DNA from: Actinomycetales bacterium
GTDB lineage: Bacteria; Actinomycetota; Actinomycetes; Actinomycetales; Microbacteriaceae
Length of the DNA: 64,000 nucleotides
Reading direction: 5' to 3'
Assembly: GCA_017308515.1 (NCBI GenBank)
Contig: JAFKEN010000006.1
Coordinates: 104,456 to 168,455, forward strand
Shown here: positions 8,116-16,526 of the stretch, in pieces
Numbering within the stretch: the stretch's first letter is position 1
How the letters are laid out: each line of letters begins with the position of its first letter
Program-made: the position numbers and the translations under genes
Notes under the pieces: generated by a model
What the model saw: the letters and a program-made list of their open reading frames with translations, nothing else
Told to the model about the DNA's origin: nothing
The model's database searches: none

Positions 8116-8655
8116 TCAGACCTGCTCGACCGAGATCGAGCGGATCACCACGTCGTCGAGCGGCTTGTCGCGCGGGTCGGTGGGCACCGCCTCGATCGCG
8201 TCGACGACGCGCTTCGACTCCTCGTCGCTCACGGCGCCGAAGATCGTGTGCTTGCCGTTGAGCCAGGTGGTCGGCACGGTCGTGATGAAGAACTGCGACC
8301 CGTTGGTGCCGCGGCCGCCGCGCAGGCCGGCGTTGGCCATCGCGAGCAGGTAGGGCTGGTCGAAGAGCAGCTCGGAGGTGATCTCGTCGTCGAACTCGTA
8401 GCCCGGCCCGCCGATGCCCTGCCCGAGCGGGTCGCCGCCCTGAAGCATGAACTGCTTGATGATGCGGTGGAAGATGACGCCGTCGTAGAGCGGCCCGTTC
8501 TGCGCCTCGCCGGTCGCCGGGTGGGTCCACGGCTTCGTGCCGGTCGCGAGCCCGACGAAGTTGTCGACGGTCTTCGGCGCCTGGTTGCCGTAGAGGTCGA
8601 CGCGGATGTCGCCGAGGGAGGTGTGGATCGTCGCGCGCGCGGTGGGGTGAGGCAT
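8116..8655 (-). CDS. ppiA: Peptidyl-prolyl cis-trans isomerase, cyclophilin type
   Basis: A 179-residue single-domain cyclophilin without signal peptide, so cytoplasmic. Active-site segments are [15 protein letters not shown] (catalytic Arg in HRII, Gln in MLQGGD), TNGSQFFIT and [11 protein letters not shown]. It catalyses prolyl isomerisation during protein folding. It is the first gene of the apparent operon with the two rhomboid genes. A CAGAAT box stands 6 nt before the ATG, suggesting a leaderless message, although its first base departs from the TANNNT consensus. Confidence 0.94.
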   Translation of the reverse strand: MPHPTARATIHTSLGDIRVDLYGNQAPKTVDNFVGLATGTKPWTHPATGEAQNGPLYDGVIFHRIIKQFMLQGGDPLGQGIGGPGYEFDDEITSELLFDQPYLLAMANAGLRGGRGTNGSQFFITTVPTTWLNGKHTIFGAVSDEESKRVVDAIEAVPTDPRDKPLDDVVIRSISVEQV

Positions 8656-8776
8656 CCCACGATTCTGTCATGCGGCCCGCGGGGCCGCGGCTCCCAGGCG
8701 ACGCCCAGCCCGATCCCTTGACCGGGGCGGGCGACCTGGGAGGATGGAGTCACGCGCCGACCCGCGGGAGGACACT

Positions 8777-9349
8777 ATGGGACTGTCACGCAAGCGCCAG
8801 CGCGAGCTCAAGAAGCTCCGGAGCGCCGCCGACGATCTGTGGGACGAGCAGCTCGCCGCCCTGCAGCACGCGAACTCCGTGCTGCGGCAGGCCGGTCGCG
8901 CCGCCTCCGGCTACGCCCGTGAGGACGTCGCGCCGTTCGTGCGCAAGACCTACAACAAGCGCGTCGTGCCCGCCGTGAGGTCGGGCCTCGAGTCGGGGCG
9001 CGACGTCGCCGACTCGGCACGGTCGCGGCTGTCGAGCGACGTGATCCCGGCGGTGTCGGGCGCGATCGGCTCGGTGCTGGCCTCGATGGAGTCGGCGCGC
9101 GACCAGCGGGTGCGCGAGTTCGCGAAGAACGCCGCCAAGGCGAACAAGAGCTACGGCAAGAAGGCCTCGAAGTGGGTCAAGCCGCCGAAGCGCTCGTCGA
9201 TGCCCGGCCCCGGCGCCTTCATCCTGATCGGACTCGGCGTGGTCGCTGCCGCCGGTGTGGCCTACGCCGCCTGGCAGACCTTCCGCGCCGACGACGACCT
9301 GTGGATCGAAGACCTGGGCGACGCGCCCGAGGGCGCGACCTCCGCCTGA
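8777..9349 (+). CDS. Hypothetical basic protein with a C-terminal membrane helix
   Basis: A 190-residue protein starting at ATG 8777, chosen because GGGAGGA lies 7-8 nt upstream; an in-frame ATG at 8744 lacks such a site. It has an Arg/Lys-rich amphipathic N-terminus (KRQRELKKLRSAADDLWDEQ), a long helical middle rich in Ala, Ser and charged residues, a KKASKWVKPPKR linker and one membrane segment (about residues 137-159) followed by an acidic tail. I recognise no domain. It is divergent from ppiA and followed by a strong hairpin. A membrane-tethered helical protein is all that can be said. Confidence 0.8.
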   Translation: MGLSRKRQRELKKLRSAADDLWDEQLAALQHANSVLRQAGRAASGYAREDVAPFVRKTYNKRVVPAVRSGLESGRDVADSARSRLSSDVIPAVSGAIGSVLASMESARDQRVREFAKNAAKANKSYGKKASKWVKPPKRSSMPGPGAFILIGLGVVAAAGVAYAAWQTFRADDDLWIEDLGDAPEGATSA

Positions 9350-9354
9350 GCGCA

Positions 9355-9393
9355 CCCGCCGCGCCGCGCGCCCCGTGGGGGCGTCGCGGCGGG
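9355..9393 (+). terminator. Rho-independent terminator-like hairpin
   Basis: CCCGCCGCG (9355-9363) pairs with CGCGGCGGG (9385-9393), and an inner CGCCCC/GGGGCG stem extends it, directly after the stop at 9349. No U-tract follows, which is common in high-GC actinobacteria. Confidence 0.5.
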
Positions 9394-9450
9394 GCCACCG
9401 CCGCGTGATCGGCCGTGGTCGCGCGCCGCGCGCTCGGCGAGGATGCCGGC

Positions 9451-10131
9451 ATGACGCATTCCGTCGCCACCGCCGCGATCGCGGATGCCGCCCTCCGGCT
9501 CGGCGTGCCCGTGCTGACGGCACCGCCGGGCCTGCGCTGGCTCGAGCCGCCGATCCCGTTCGACGGACCGGCGCGCCCGGTGACCCACCTGGGCAGCGTC
9601 GACGTGATCCTCGCCGCGATCGACGACGCCGAGCCCGGCGACGTGCTCGTCATCGACAACGGAGGCCGCCGCGACGAGGCGGCGATCGGCGACCTGCTGA
9701 CGCTCGAGGCGCGAGCGGCGGGGCTCGGCGGGATCGTGCTGTGGGGTCTGCACCGCGACAGCGCCCAGCTGCGCGAGATCGGCCTGCCGGTCGCGAGCCT
9801 GGGCGGATTCCCGTACGGCCCGCGCCGGGTGCCGCCGGCCGGGTCGCGGATGCCGACGGCGAGCCTCGACGGCGCGATCGTGACGGAGCAGCACCACGTG
9901 TTCGCCGATTCCGACGGCGTGCTCATCGCGCGCGCGGAGGACGTGGCCGCGCTCGTCGAGACGGCTCGCGCGATCGCGGCGACCGAGTCGGCGCAGGCGG
10001 AGCGGATGCGCGGCGGCGCGAGCCTGCGCGAGCAGCTCGACTTCGCCGGCTTCCGCGCGCACCAGGCCGAGGACCCGACGCTGACCTTCCGGCGCTACCT
10101 CGCGGAGCGCGGCGGCGCGATCGAGGTCTGA
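9451..10131 (+). CDS. RraA-family protein (dimethylmenaquinone methyltransferase/aldolase fold)
   Basis: A 226-residue protein resembling the RraA/HMG-CHA aldolase family. It has the TAAIADAAL N-terminal segment, the VLVIDNGGRRDEAAIGDLL loop (counterpart of VVDGGGS...ALLGD) and IVLWGLHRDSAQLREIGLPV (counterpart of the GxxRD motif). Members are class II pyruvate aldolases, oxaloacetate decarboxylases or RNase E inhibitors; the substrate cannot be read from sequence. ATG 9451 was chosen over the GTG at 9415 because it begins at the conserved N-terminus. Its last 37 bp overlap the 3' end of the convergent TetR gene. Confidence 0.8.
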   Translation: MTHSVATAAIADAALRLGVPVLTAPPGLRWLEPPIPFDGPARPVTHLGSVDVILAAIDDAEPGDVLVIDNGGRRDEAAIGDLLTLEARAAGLGGIVLWGLHRDSAQLREIGLPVASLGGFPYGPRRVPPAGSRMPTASLDGAIVTEQHHVFADSDGVLIARAEDVAALVETARAIAATESAQAERMRGGASLREQLDFAGFRAHQAEDPTLTFRRYLAERGGAIEV

Positions 10132-10772
10132 GCCTCCGCCTCGTCCGGCTCGGCCGCCTCGGCGACGGCGAGCGCGCTGCGCGTGAGGAAGCCCGCGAGT
10201 GCGACGTCGTCGACGGTGCGGTCGCGTGCGGCCTCGACGAGCGCCTCCTCGGCGAGGCCGATCCACGCGCGCACGGCCATGCGCAGCAGCGCCGTGTCGC
10301 GCCCGCCGAGCTCGACGGCGACCGCGAGCACGCGCGCCGCCTGCACCGCGCGCGCCTCGTCGATCGCCGCGCGCACCTCGGAGTCCCCGCTCGAGACGCC
10401 GCGCACGAGCGAGTAGAACGTGCCCCGGTGGCCGCGGACGAACGCGACGGTGCGCTCGAGGGTGTCGCGCAGCCGGGCGGCGGCGGGCAGATCGGCCGTC
10501 GGCTCCGTGGCGCGGAGCATCCCGTCGCGGGCCGCGACGACGAGCGCGTGGTGCATGCCCGCGCGCGAGCCGAAGTAGTGGAAGACGAGCCCTCGCGAGA
10601 CCTCCGCGCGCCGCGCGACCTCGTCGATCGTCAGGTCGTGTAGCGGCACGTCGGCGAGCGCCGCGACCCCGGCGCCGAGCAGCTGGACGCGGCGCTGGTC
10701 GGGGTCGAGTCGCCGGCGGCGATCGCCGCCGCGCGCGGTGGCCGCACCCTCGACACCGCCGTGGTCCCCCAT
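10095..10772 (-). CDS. TetR-family transcriptional regulator
   Basis: A 225-residue repressor-type protein. The N-terminal helix-turn-helix is seen at about residues 40-70 (LTIDEVARRAEVSRGLVFHYFGS), followed by a helical ligand-binding domain. A TAGCAT box 6 nt before ATG 10772 suggests a leaderless promoter. It is divergent from the DUF6230-DUF6114 operon, whose promoter contains a 9-bp-arm inverted repeat at 10833-10855, the most likely operator. It therefore probably represses that operon and perhaps itself. The ligand is unknown. Confidence 0.88.
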   Translation of the reverse strand: MGDHGGVEGAATARGGDRRRRLDPDQRRVQLLGAGVAALADVPLHDLTIDEVARRAEVSRGLVFHYFGSRAGMHHALVVAARDGMLRATEPTADLPAAARLRDTLERTVAFVRGHRGTFYSLVRGVSSGDSEVRAAIDEARAVQAARVLAVAVELGGRDTALLRMAVRAWIGLAEEALVEAARDRTVDDVALAGFLTRSALAVAEAAEPDEAEAQTSIAPPRSAR

Positions 10773-10778
10773 CCCCCG

Positions 10779-10784
10779 ATGCTA
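10779..10784 (-). promoter_or_regulatory. -10 element for leaderless TetR transcript
   Basis: TAGCAT on the minus strand is separated by 6 nt from ATG 10772. Confidence 0.5.
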
Positions 10785-10832
10785 GACGCCGCCCGAATCA
10801 TCGACGTGGCCGGGATCGTCGTCCCCGGGTCG

Positions 10833-10864
10833 CCTATTGACATCGAGTCAATAGGGCGTAGTCT
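10833..10864 (+). promoter_or_regulatory. Promoter of the DUF6230 operon with overlapping TetR operator
   Basis: TTGACA (10837-10842) and TAGTCT (10859-10864) are separated by 16 nt. The inverted repeat CCTATTGAC-N5-GTCAATAGG (10833-10855) covers the whole -35 box, so a bound dimer would block RNA polymerase. The divergent TetR gene is the obvious candidate binder. Confidence 0.7.
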
Positions 10865-10937
10865 CGCTGCCGACGATCCGTTCACGCGTGCTGGGAAGCA
10901 GAGCGGGCCTTCGATCGAAGTTGATCAAGGAGGATCG

Positions 10938-11534
10938 ATGAAGTTCCGTACCTTCGCCGGCTCGCACGGTGGCCGCATCCTGTTCGTGTCGCTGCCCGTG
11001 GCGGTGGCCTCGGCGCTCGTGATGGGCGGGGTCGCGCACGGCGACGTGCCGGTCTCGTTCTCGATCTCGGGCAGCCCGTTCAAGATCGCGGCGACCGAAC
11101 TGAGCGGCACCAGCTTCTCGCAGTACGCGGGGGTCGCCACCGACACCGACGGCGTGGATCACGCGGTCGCCATCGCCAACATCGGCCAGGCGACGCTCGT
11201 CGACCTCTGCCAGTCGGTGGCCGCCGAGACGCCGCTCGGACCGATGAGCCTCGTGATCACGGCGGGCGGATCCGGTGGTGCGCCGGCGGAGGCGACCGAT
11301 CTTCAGATCGGCATGACCGACCTGAAGGGCGACACCGAGTTCACGAACGTGCGCATCGGCGTCGACGCCTCGACGGTCTCGACGGCCGCGAAGGGCGGCG
11401 CCGGCTCGTTCGCGCAGGACTCCGACACCATCCACATCACCGGCCTGCAGCAGATCTCGTACTCGACGCAGGCGGGGGTGTTCACCCTGCCGAACATGCA
11501 CGTCGCGCTGACGGAGGGTCAGGAATGCTTCTGA
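10938..11534 (+). CDS. DUF6230 family exported protein
   Basis: A 198-residue protein preceded by a strong AAGGAGG at 10927-10933. A basic N-terminus and hydrophobic stretch (about residues 13-35, ending GVAHG) form a signal peptide or anchor. The rest is a beta-rich, Ser/Thr/Gly-rich domain with two cysteines (in VDLCQSV and at the C-terminal QECF). This matches my memory of DUF6230, typically encoded beside DUF6114 in actinobacteria. The function is unknown; lipid or envelope roles are guesses. Its stop overlaps the next start by 10 bp. Confidence 0.82.
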   Translation: MKFRTFAGSHGGRILFVSLPVAVASALVMGGVAHGDVPVSFSISGSPFKIAATELSGTSFSQYAGVATDTDGVDHAVAIANIGQATLVDLCQSVAAETPLGPMSLVITAGGSGGAPAEATDLQIGMTDLKGDTEFTNVRIGVDASTVSTAAKGGAGSFAQDSDTIHITGLQQISYSTQAGVFTLPNMHVALTEGQECF

Positions 11535-12130
11535 CCGCGCCGACCGCCCCCGTCGCCGCGCCGCGCGCGCGGTTCCGGGCCTGGCGCCGCGACCGCCCGT
11601 TCGTGGGCGGCGTGCTGGCCGCGCTCGCGGGGCTCGAGATGTTCTTCTCGGGGCAGCTCGACCTCGGCAACATCCACGTGCAGATGGGCATCTCCGGGTT
11701 CCAGGCCACCCTGATCCCGGCGATGCTCGTGCTGATGGGCGCGCTGGCGATCGCGACCCCGGGGCAGCGGCTGTTCTACGGGATCCTCACGCTCGTCATC
11801 GCGGTGTACTCGCTCGTGGGCGTGAACCTCGGCGGCTTCTTCGTCGGGATGCTGCTGGCCGCGGCCGGCGGCGTCGCGATCGTGACCTGGCGGCCGCGGG
11901 CGGCCGGGGAGGCGCGCGCCGCCGACGCCCGTGCGGAGGGATCCGCGCCGCCCGCCCGGGAGTCCGCCGCCGCGACCGCGGTCGCCGCCGCGGTCACCAC
12001 GGCTCCCGGCGGGCACGCCCCCGCGCAGTGGATCGACACGAGCCACGTGCGCACCGCGCCCCGCCGCGCGGCTCCCCCGCGCCCGGCGACCGGGGCCCGG
12101 CCGCGTACCCACGGGAAGGCACGACCCTGA
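11525..12130 (+). CDS. DUF6114 family membrane protein
   Basis: A 201-residue protein with a basic N-terminus, then four hydrophobic segments (about residues 25-50, 57-78, 80-100 and 103-124). It ends in a long Ala/Arg/Pro-rich cytoplasmic or disordered tail of about 75 residues. The core FVGGVLAALAGLEMFF...ISGFQATLIPAML resembles DUF6114. The start lies inside the DUF6230 gene, implying translational coupling and a shared function with the exported DUF6230 protein. Confidence 0.82.
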   Translation: MLLTAPTAPVAAPRARFRAWRRDRPFVGGVLAALAGLEMFFSGQLDLGNIHVQMGISGFQATLIPAMLVLMGALAIATPGQRLFYGILTLVIAVYSLVGVNLGGFFVGMLLAAAGGVAIVTWRPRAAGEARAADARAEGSAPPARESAAATAVAAAVTTAPGGHAPAQWIDTSHVRTAPRRAAPPRPATGARPRTHGKARP

Positions 12131-12840
12131 GCCGCCAGGCCGCGCGGCTCGCCGTCACGCTCGCGACCGCGGGGATGCTCGCGGCGCTCGGCGTCGCCCC
12201 GGCGACCGCCGCGCCCGCCCGCCCCGCCGCGCTGTGCGATCTGCTGAACCTGTGCGACCTGACCGGCGGCGGCTCCGGCGACGGGACCGGTGACGAGGGC
12301 GGCGGGCTCGTCGGCGGCGTGGTCGACGGCGTGGGCGGGCTCGTCGACGGGCTGCTCGGCGGATCGGGCTCGGAGGCCGACGGCGGGATCCCCGCGCTGC
12401 CCCTCGTGCCCGAGAACGACTCCGGCACCGTCTTCACCCGCCCCGCCGCCCAGCTGTCGGGCTCGTCGCTCATCATCTCGGGGCTGCACTCGGCGTCGCT
12501 CGTGACCGTGCCGCTCATCGACGGCAGCCGGGTGACGGTCATCAAGCTCGAGGCCGACCGCATCCAGATCGACGATTTCGTGATCGACGTGCGCAAGACC
12601 GCGGACGGCGGCGCGGGGGTGACGACCTCGGATCGCATGGTGCTCTCCGGCCACGTCGCGGCCTACGTCGACTCGCTCTCCGCGACTCTGCCGGGCGGCC
12701 TCGGCCTGAACCTCGGAGCGCAGACCCCCCTGCCCGGCGACGAGTTGCCCTCCCACCTGCTGACCGTGAGCCTCGGCCTCGTCGGGATCGAGTCCGACTC
12801 GATGACGATGACGCCCTCGCACCTGGCGGTGAGCGACTGA
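12127..12840 (+). CDS. Exported protein of unknown function, probable CTG start
   Basis: The frame encodes a good signal peptide (SRQAARLAVTLATAGMLAAL...TAAPA) and an exported domain with a Gly-rich linker (about residues 45-85). The first in-frame ATG (12175) would cut the signal peptide in half, and upstream in-frame starts lie deep in the DUF6114 gene. The best start is CTG 12127: GGGAAGG at 12113-12119 sits 7 nt before it, and CTGA overlaps the DUF6114 stop exactly as ATGA/GTGA do elsewhere here. It gives a protein of 237 residues. No family was recognised; context suggests a partner of DUF6230/DUF6114. Confidence 0.7.
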   Translation: MSRQAARLAVTLATAGMLAALGVAPATAAPARPAALCDLLNLCDLTGGGSGDGTGDEGGGLVGGVVDGVGGLVDGLLGGSGSEADGGIPALPLVPENDSGTVFTRPAAQLSGSSLIISGLHSASLVTVPLIDGSRVTVIKLEADRIQIDDFVIDVRKTADGGAGVTTSDRMVLSGHVAAYVDSLSATLPGGLGLNLGAQTPLPGDELPSHLLTVSLGLVGIESDSMTMTPSHLAVSD

Positions 12841-12845
12841 GCCGA

Positions 12846-12890
12846 CCGGGGTCGGACGGCCTTCGGATCAGGGCGGCCGTCCGACCCCGG
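12846..12890 (+). terminator. Strong terminator hairpin after the DUF6230 operon
   Basis: A perfect 16-bp stem, CCGGGGTCGGACGGCC (12846-12861) with its complement at 12875-12890, and a 13-nt loop. It begins 6 bases after the stop at 12840. Confidence 0.75.
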
Positions 12891-12893
12891 CGC

Positions 12894-12899
12894 TACGCT
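12894..12899 (+). promoter_or_regulatory. -10 element for leaderless GNAT transcript
   Basis: TACGCT lies 6 nt before ATG 12906, immediately after the terminator hairpin, leaving no room for a leader. Confidence 0.55.
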
Positions 12900-12905
12900 C
12901 GGGCC

Positions 12906-13523
12906 ATGTCCGAGACCGGCTCCCGCGTCGCCGCCGACGCGCTCGAGATCGTGCCGGCGGAGTCGGTCGACGACGCGACGCTGATCGCCGCCTTCGGCAC
13001 CGCGGGCGATCCCGTCACCTGCTACTGCCAGTACTTCAAGCGCCGCGGCGCCGCGTGGACCCAGGGGCGACCCGAGGAGTTCCGCGCCGACCTCTGCGCC
13101 GACGCCGAGCGGGCGCGGGTCGCGTCGGTCCCCGGTCCGGGGCTCGTCGCGCTGCGCGACGGGGATCCGGTCGGCTGGGTGGCGGTCGAACCGCGCACCT
13201 CCTACGCGCGGCTGCTCGCCTCCGCGGTGGGGAAGGCGTCGCGCGAGGCCGCCGACGACGCGTCGGTGTGGGCGGTGACGTGCTTCGTGATCCCCCGCGA
13301 GCACCGGCGCCAGGGTCTCGCGACCGCCCTGCTCGAGGCGGCGATCTCGCACGCCCGCTCGCGGGGCGCGCGCGTGCTCGAGGGCTACCCGGTCGACACC
13401 CGCGGCGGCCGCGTGCCCTCGGCGAACCTCTACCACGGCCCGCTCTCGGTGTTCGAGCGGCTCGGCTTCGTCGAGGTGGCGCGGCCGAACGAGGATCGGG
13501 CGGTCGTCGCGCTCGAGCTCTGA
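12906..13523 (+). CDS. GNAT family N-acetyltransferase
   Basis: A 205-residue acetyltransferase. The acetyl-CoA-binding motif A is visible as VTCFVIPREHRRQGLATALLEAA (the R/Q-x-x-G-x-A pattern in RRQGLA), followed by SVFERLGFVEVAR, typical of motif B. The N-terminal part includes a Cys-rich TCYCQYFKRRG stretch seen in a subgroup of GNAT proteins. It transfers acetyl from acetyl-CoA to an unknown amine. It stands alone between a terminator and argG. Confidence 0.85.
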   Translation: MSETGSRVAADALEIVPAESVDDATLIAAFGTAGDPVTCYCQYFKRRGAAWTQGRPEEFRADLCADAERARVASVPGPGLVALRDGDPVGWVAVEPRTSYARLLASAVGKASREAADDASVWAVTCFVIPREHRRQGLATALLEAAISHARSRGARVLEGYPVDTRGGRVPSANLYHGPLSVFERLGFVEVARPNEDRAVVALEL

Positions 13524-15020
<1,497 letters not shown>

Positions 15021-15051
15021 CGCCGTCGGCGCTGCGGAAGGTCGTCCTCGC

Positions 15052-15690
15052 TCAGACCGGCGCGCTCGTCTCGCGCAGCAGCGCGGGGAGGGTGCGGCGC
15101 GCGTAGGGCGAGTCGGCGAAGTCCTCCTCGTCGTTGCCGGTCAGCAGCCACGTCTCGAACGAGCGCTCGTAGGTGTCGATGATCACCCGCACCGCGAGCT
15201 TCGGCGCCCACGTGAACCGGCGCCCGACCGCGGTCATCAGGTCGGAGAGGATCGGGACGAGCCGGTCGACGAACTCCCGTTCGACGGCGGCGGCCGCATC
15301 CCCGCTGCGCGCGTCGGTCAGCGCCCGCAGGCGTCGCTCGGCGCGGATCAGCAGGCCGCCGCGATCGAGCGGCCAGGCGCGGGCGAGCAGCAGCCCCGCC
15401 GCGTCGAGCGGATCTCCCGCCGTCGGGTCGCCGGCGCCGCCCGGATCGAACCCGTCGACCGCCGAGCGCAGCCGGGTCGCGCACTCGTCGACGAGCCGCT
15501 GCCCGACCGCGTCGAGCAGCGCGTCGTCGTCGGGGAAGAACCCACGGAATGCGCTCGTCGCGACCCCACTCTGCTCGCAGATGTCGGCCACGAGCTCCGC
15601 GCTCACCCCGCGCCCGGAGCCGAGCGCGATGCGCGCGGCGCTGACGAGGCGCTCCGCCGCGCGGGCCCGCGTCACGTCGCTTCGCGGCAC
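15052..15690 (-). CDS. TetR-family transcriptional regulator
   Basis: A 212-residue protein with an N-terminal helix-turn-helix (VSAELVADICEQSGVATSAFRGFFPDDDALLDAV, about residues 29-62) and a helical C-terminal domain. It is convergent with argG (31-bp gap) and next to tRNA genes, so no target is obvious from the context. The ligand and target are unknown. Confidence 0.85.
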   Translation of the reverse strand: MPRSDVTRARAAERLVSAARIALGSGRGVSAELVADICEQSGVATSAFRGFFPDDDALLDAVGQRLVDECATRLRSAVDGFDPGGAGDPTAGDPLDAAGLLLARAWPLDRGGLLIRAERRLRALTDARSGDAAAAVEREFVDRLVPILSDLMTAVGRRFTWAPKLAVRVIIDTYERSFETWLLTGNDEEDFADSPYARRTLPALLRETSAPV

Positions 15691-15767
15691 GTCGGCTCCT
15701 CGCTCGTTCGCGCCTCGCTCCGACCGGGAGGAGCTGTCTGCCCTTCGGGTTCACGGAGCCGCGCGGG

Positions 15768-15840
15768 TGGAGCCTAGGGGAATCGAACCCCTGACCTCCT
15801 GCTTGCAAAGCAGGCGCTCTACCAATTGAGCTAAGGCCCC
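15768..15840 (-). tRNA. tRNA-Ala (anticodon TGC)
   Basis: Reading the minus strand, a 7-bp acceptor stem GGGGCCT/AGGCTCC with discriminator A encloses the D arm (TAGCTCAATTGGTAGAGC), an anticodon arm with loop TTTGCAA (anticodon TGC) and a T arm with GGTTCGATTCC. The length is 73 nt without encoded CCA. It reads GCA and other Ala codons by wobble and lies downstream of tRNA-Ile on the same strand. Confidence 0.95.
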
Positions 15841-15941
15841 GTGCGTTTCTTTCACCGGAGGTATCCGGCGGAGCGGCGCGACCGCGCTCGTGCCGCGGAG
15901 CGGCCGCACGCCGCAGGAGCGGCGGCGTGCCAGAAGGCACG

Positions 15942-16015
15942 TGGGGCTACCAGGACTTGAACCTGGGACCTCTTCGTTATCAGCGAAGCGCTCTAACCGC
16001 CTGAGCTATAGCCCC
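15942..16015 (-). tRNA. tRNA-Ile (anticodon GAT)
   Basis: On the minus strand, acceptor stem GGGGCTA/TAGCCCC, D arm, an anticodon loop CTGATAA with GAT, and a T arm with GGTTCAAGTCC give a complete 74-nt tRNA. CCA is not encoded. It follows gyrA and DUF3566 on the same strand, an order that also occurs near oriC in mycobacteria. Confidence 0.95.
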
Positions 16016-16118
16016 TTGATCGAGCCGCCCGCGAGGCGGCCCGGAACACTGTACCCCAGCCGATGCGACCGGGTGAAACCCGCCCGCTCGGCCCGACCCG
16101 CTCGCGCGGGGGTACCGG

Positions 16119-16526
16119 TCAGTTGTTGCGGAACCCGACGAGCAGGCCGCCGGTGATCCGCACGCTGAGGTTGTAGAGCACCGCGGCCACGGCGCCGAGC
16201 ACGGTGCCGATGATCGCGTTGAGCAGGCCGACGACGAGCGCGAAGACCGCGACCGCGCCGAGGCCGAAGCTCTCCTCGATCGTGAAGTTCGCGTCGCCCA
16301 GAATGTCCTGGAACAGCTTGTCGAGCGAGGTGAAGATCCCGACCGAGTAGAGCACCACCCAGACCAGGATCGCCGCGACGACGAGCACGACGGCGAGGCA
16401 GATCCAGATGAGGAACGACAGCTTCACGGTGGACCAGAAGTCGATGTAGACCAGGCGCAGCCGCACCTGGCGCTCGGGGACGGCGCGCTGCTGACGGCGC
16501 TGAAGTCGTTCGGCGACGCTGCTCAT
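16119..16526 (-). CDS. DUF3566 domain-containing membrane protein
   Basis: A 135-residue protein with a basic N-terminus ([11 protein letters not shown]), the characteristic [17 protein letters not shown] segment and two membrane helices (about residues 36-60 and 92-120). It matches DUF3566, which follows gyrA in many actinobacteria (Rv0007-like). Its start overlaps the gyrA stop by 4 bp (ATGA), so it is co-translated with gyrase. The molecular role is unknown. Confidence 0.9.
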   Translation of the reverse strand: MSSVAERLQRRQQRAVPERQVRLRLVYIDFWSTVKLSFLIWICLAVVLVVAAILVWVVLYSVGIFTSLDKLFQDILGDANFTIEESFGLGAVAVFALVVGLLNAIIGTVLGAVAAVLYNLSVRITGGLLVGFRNN

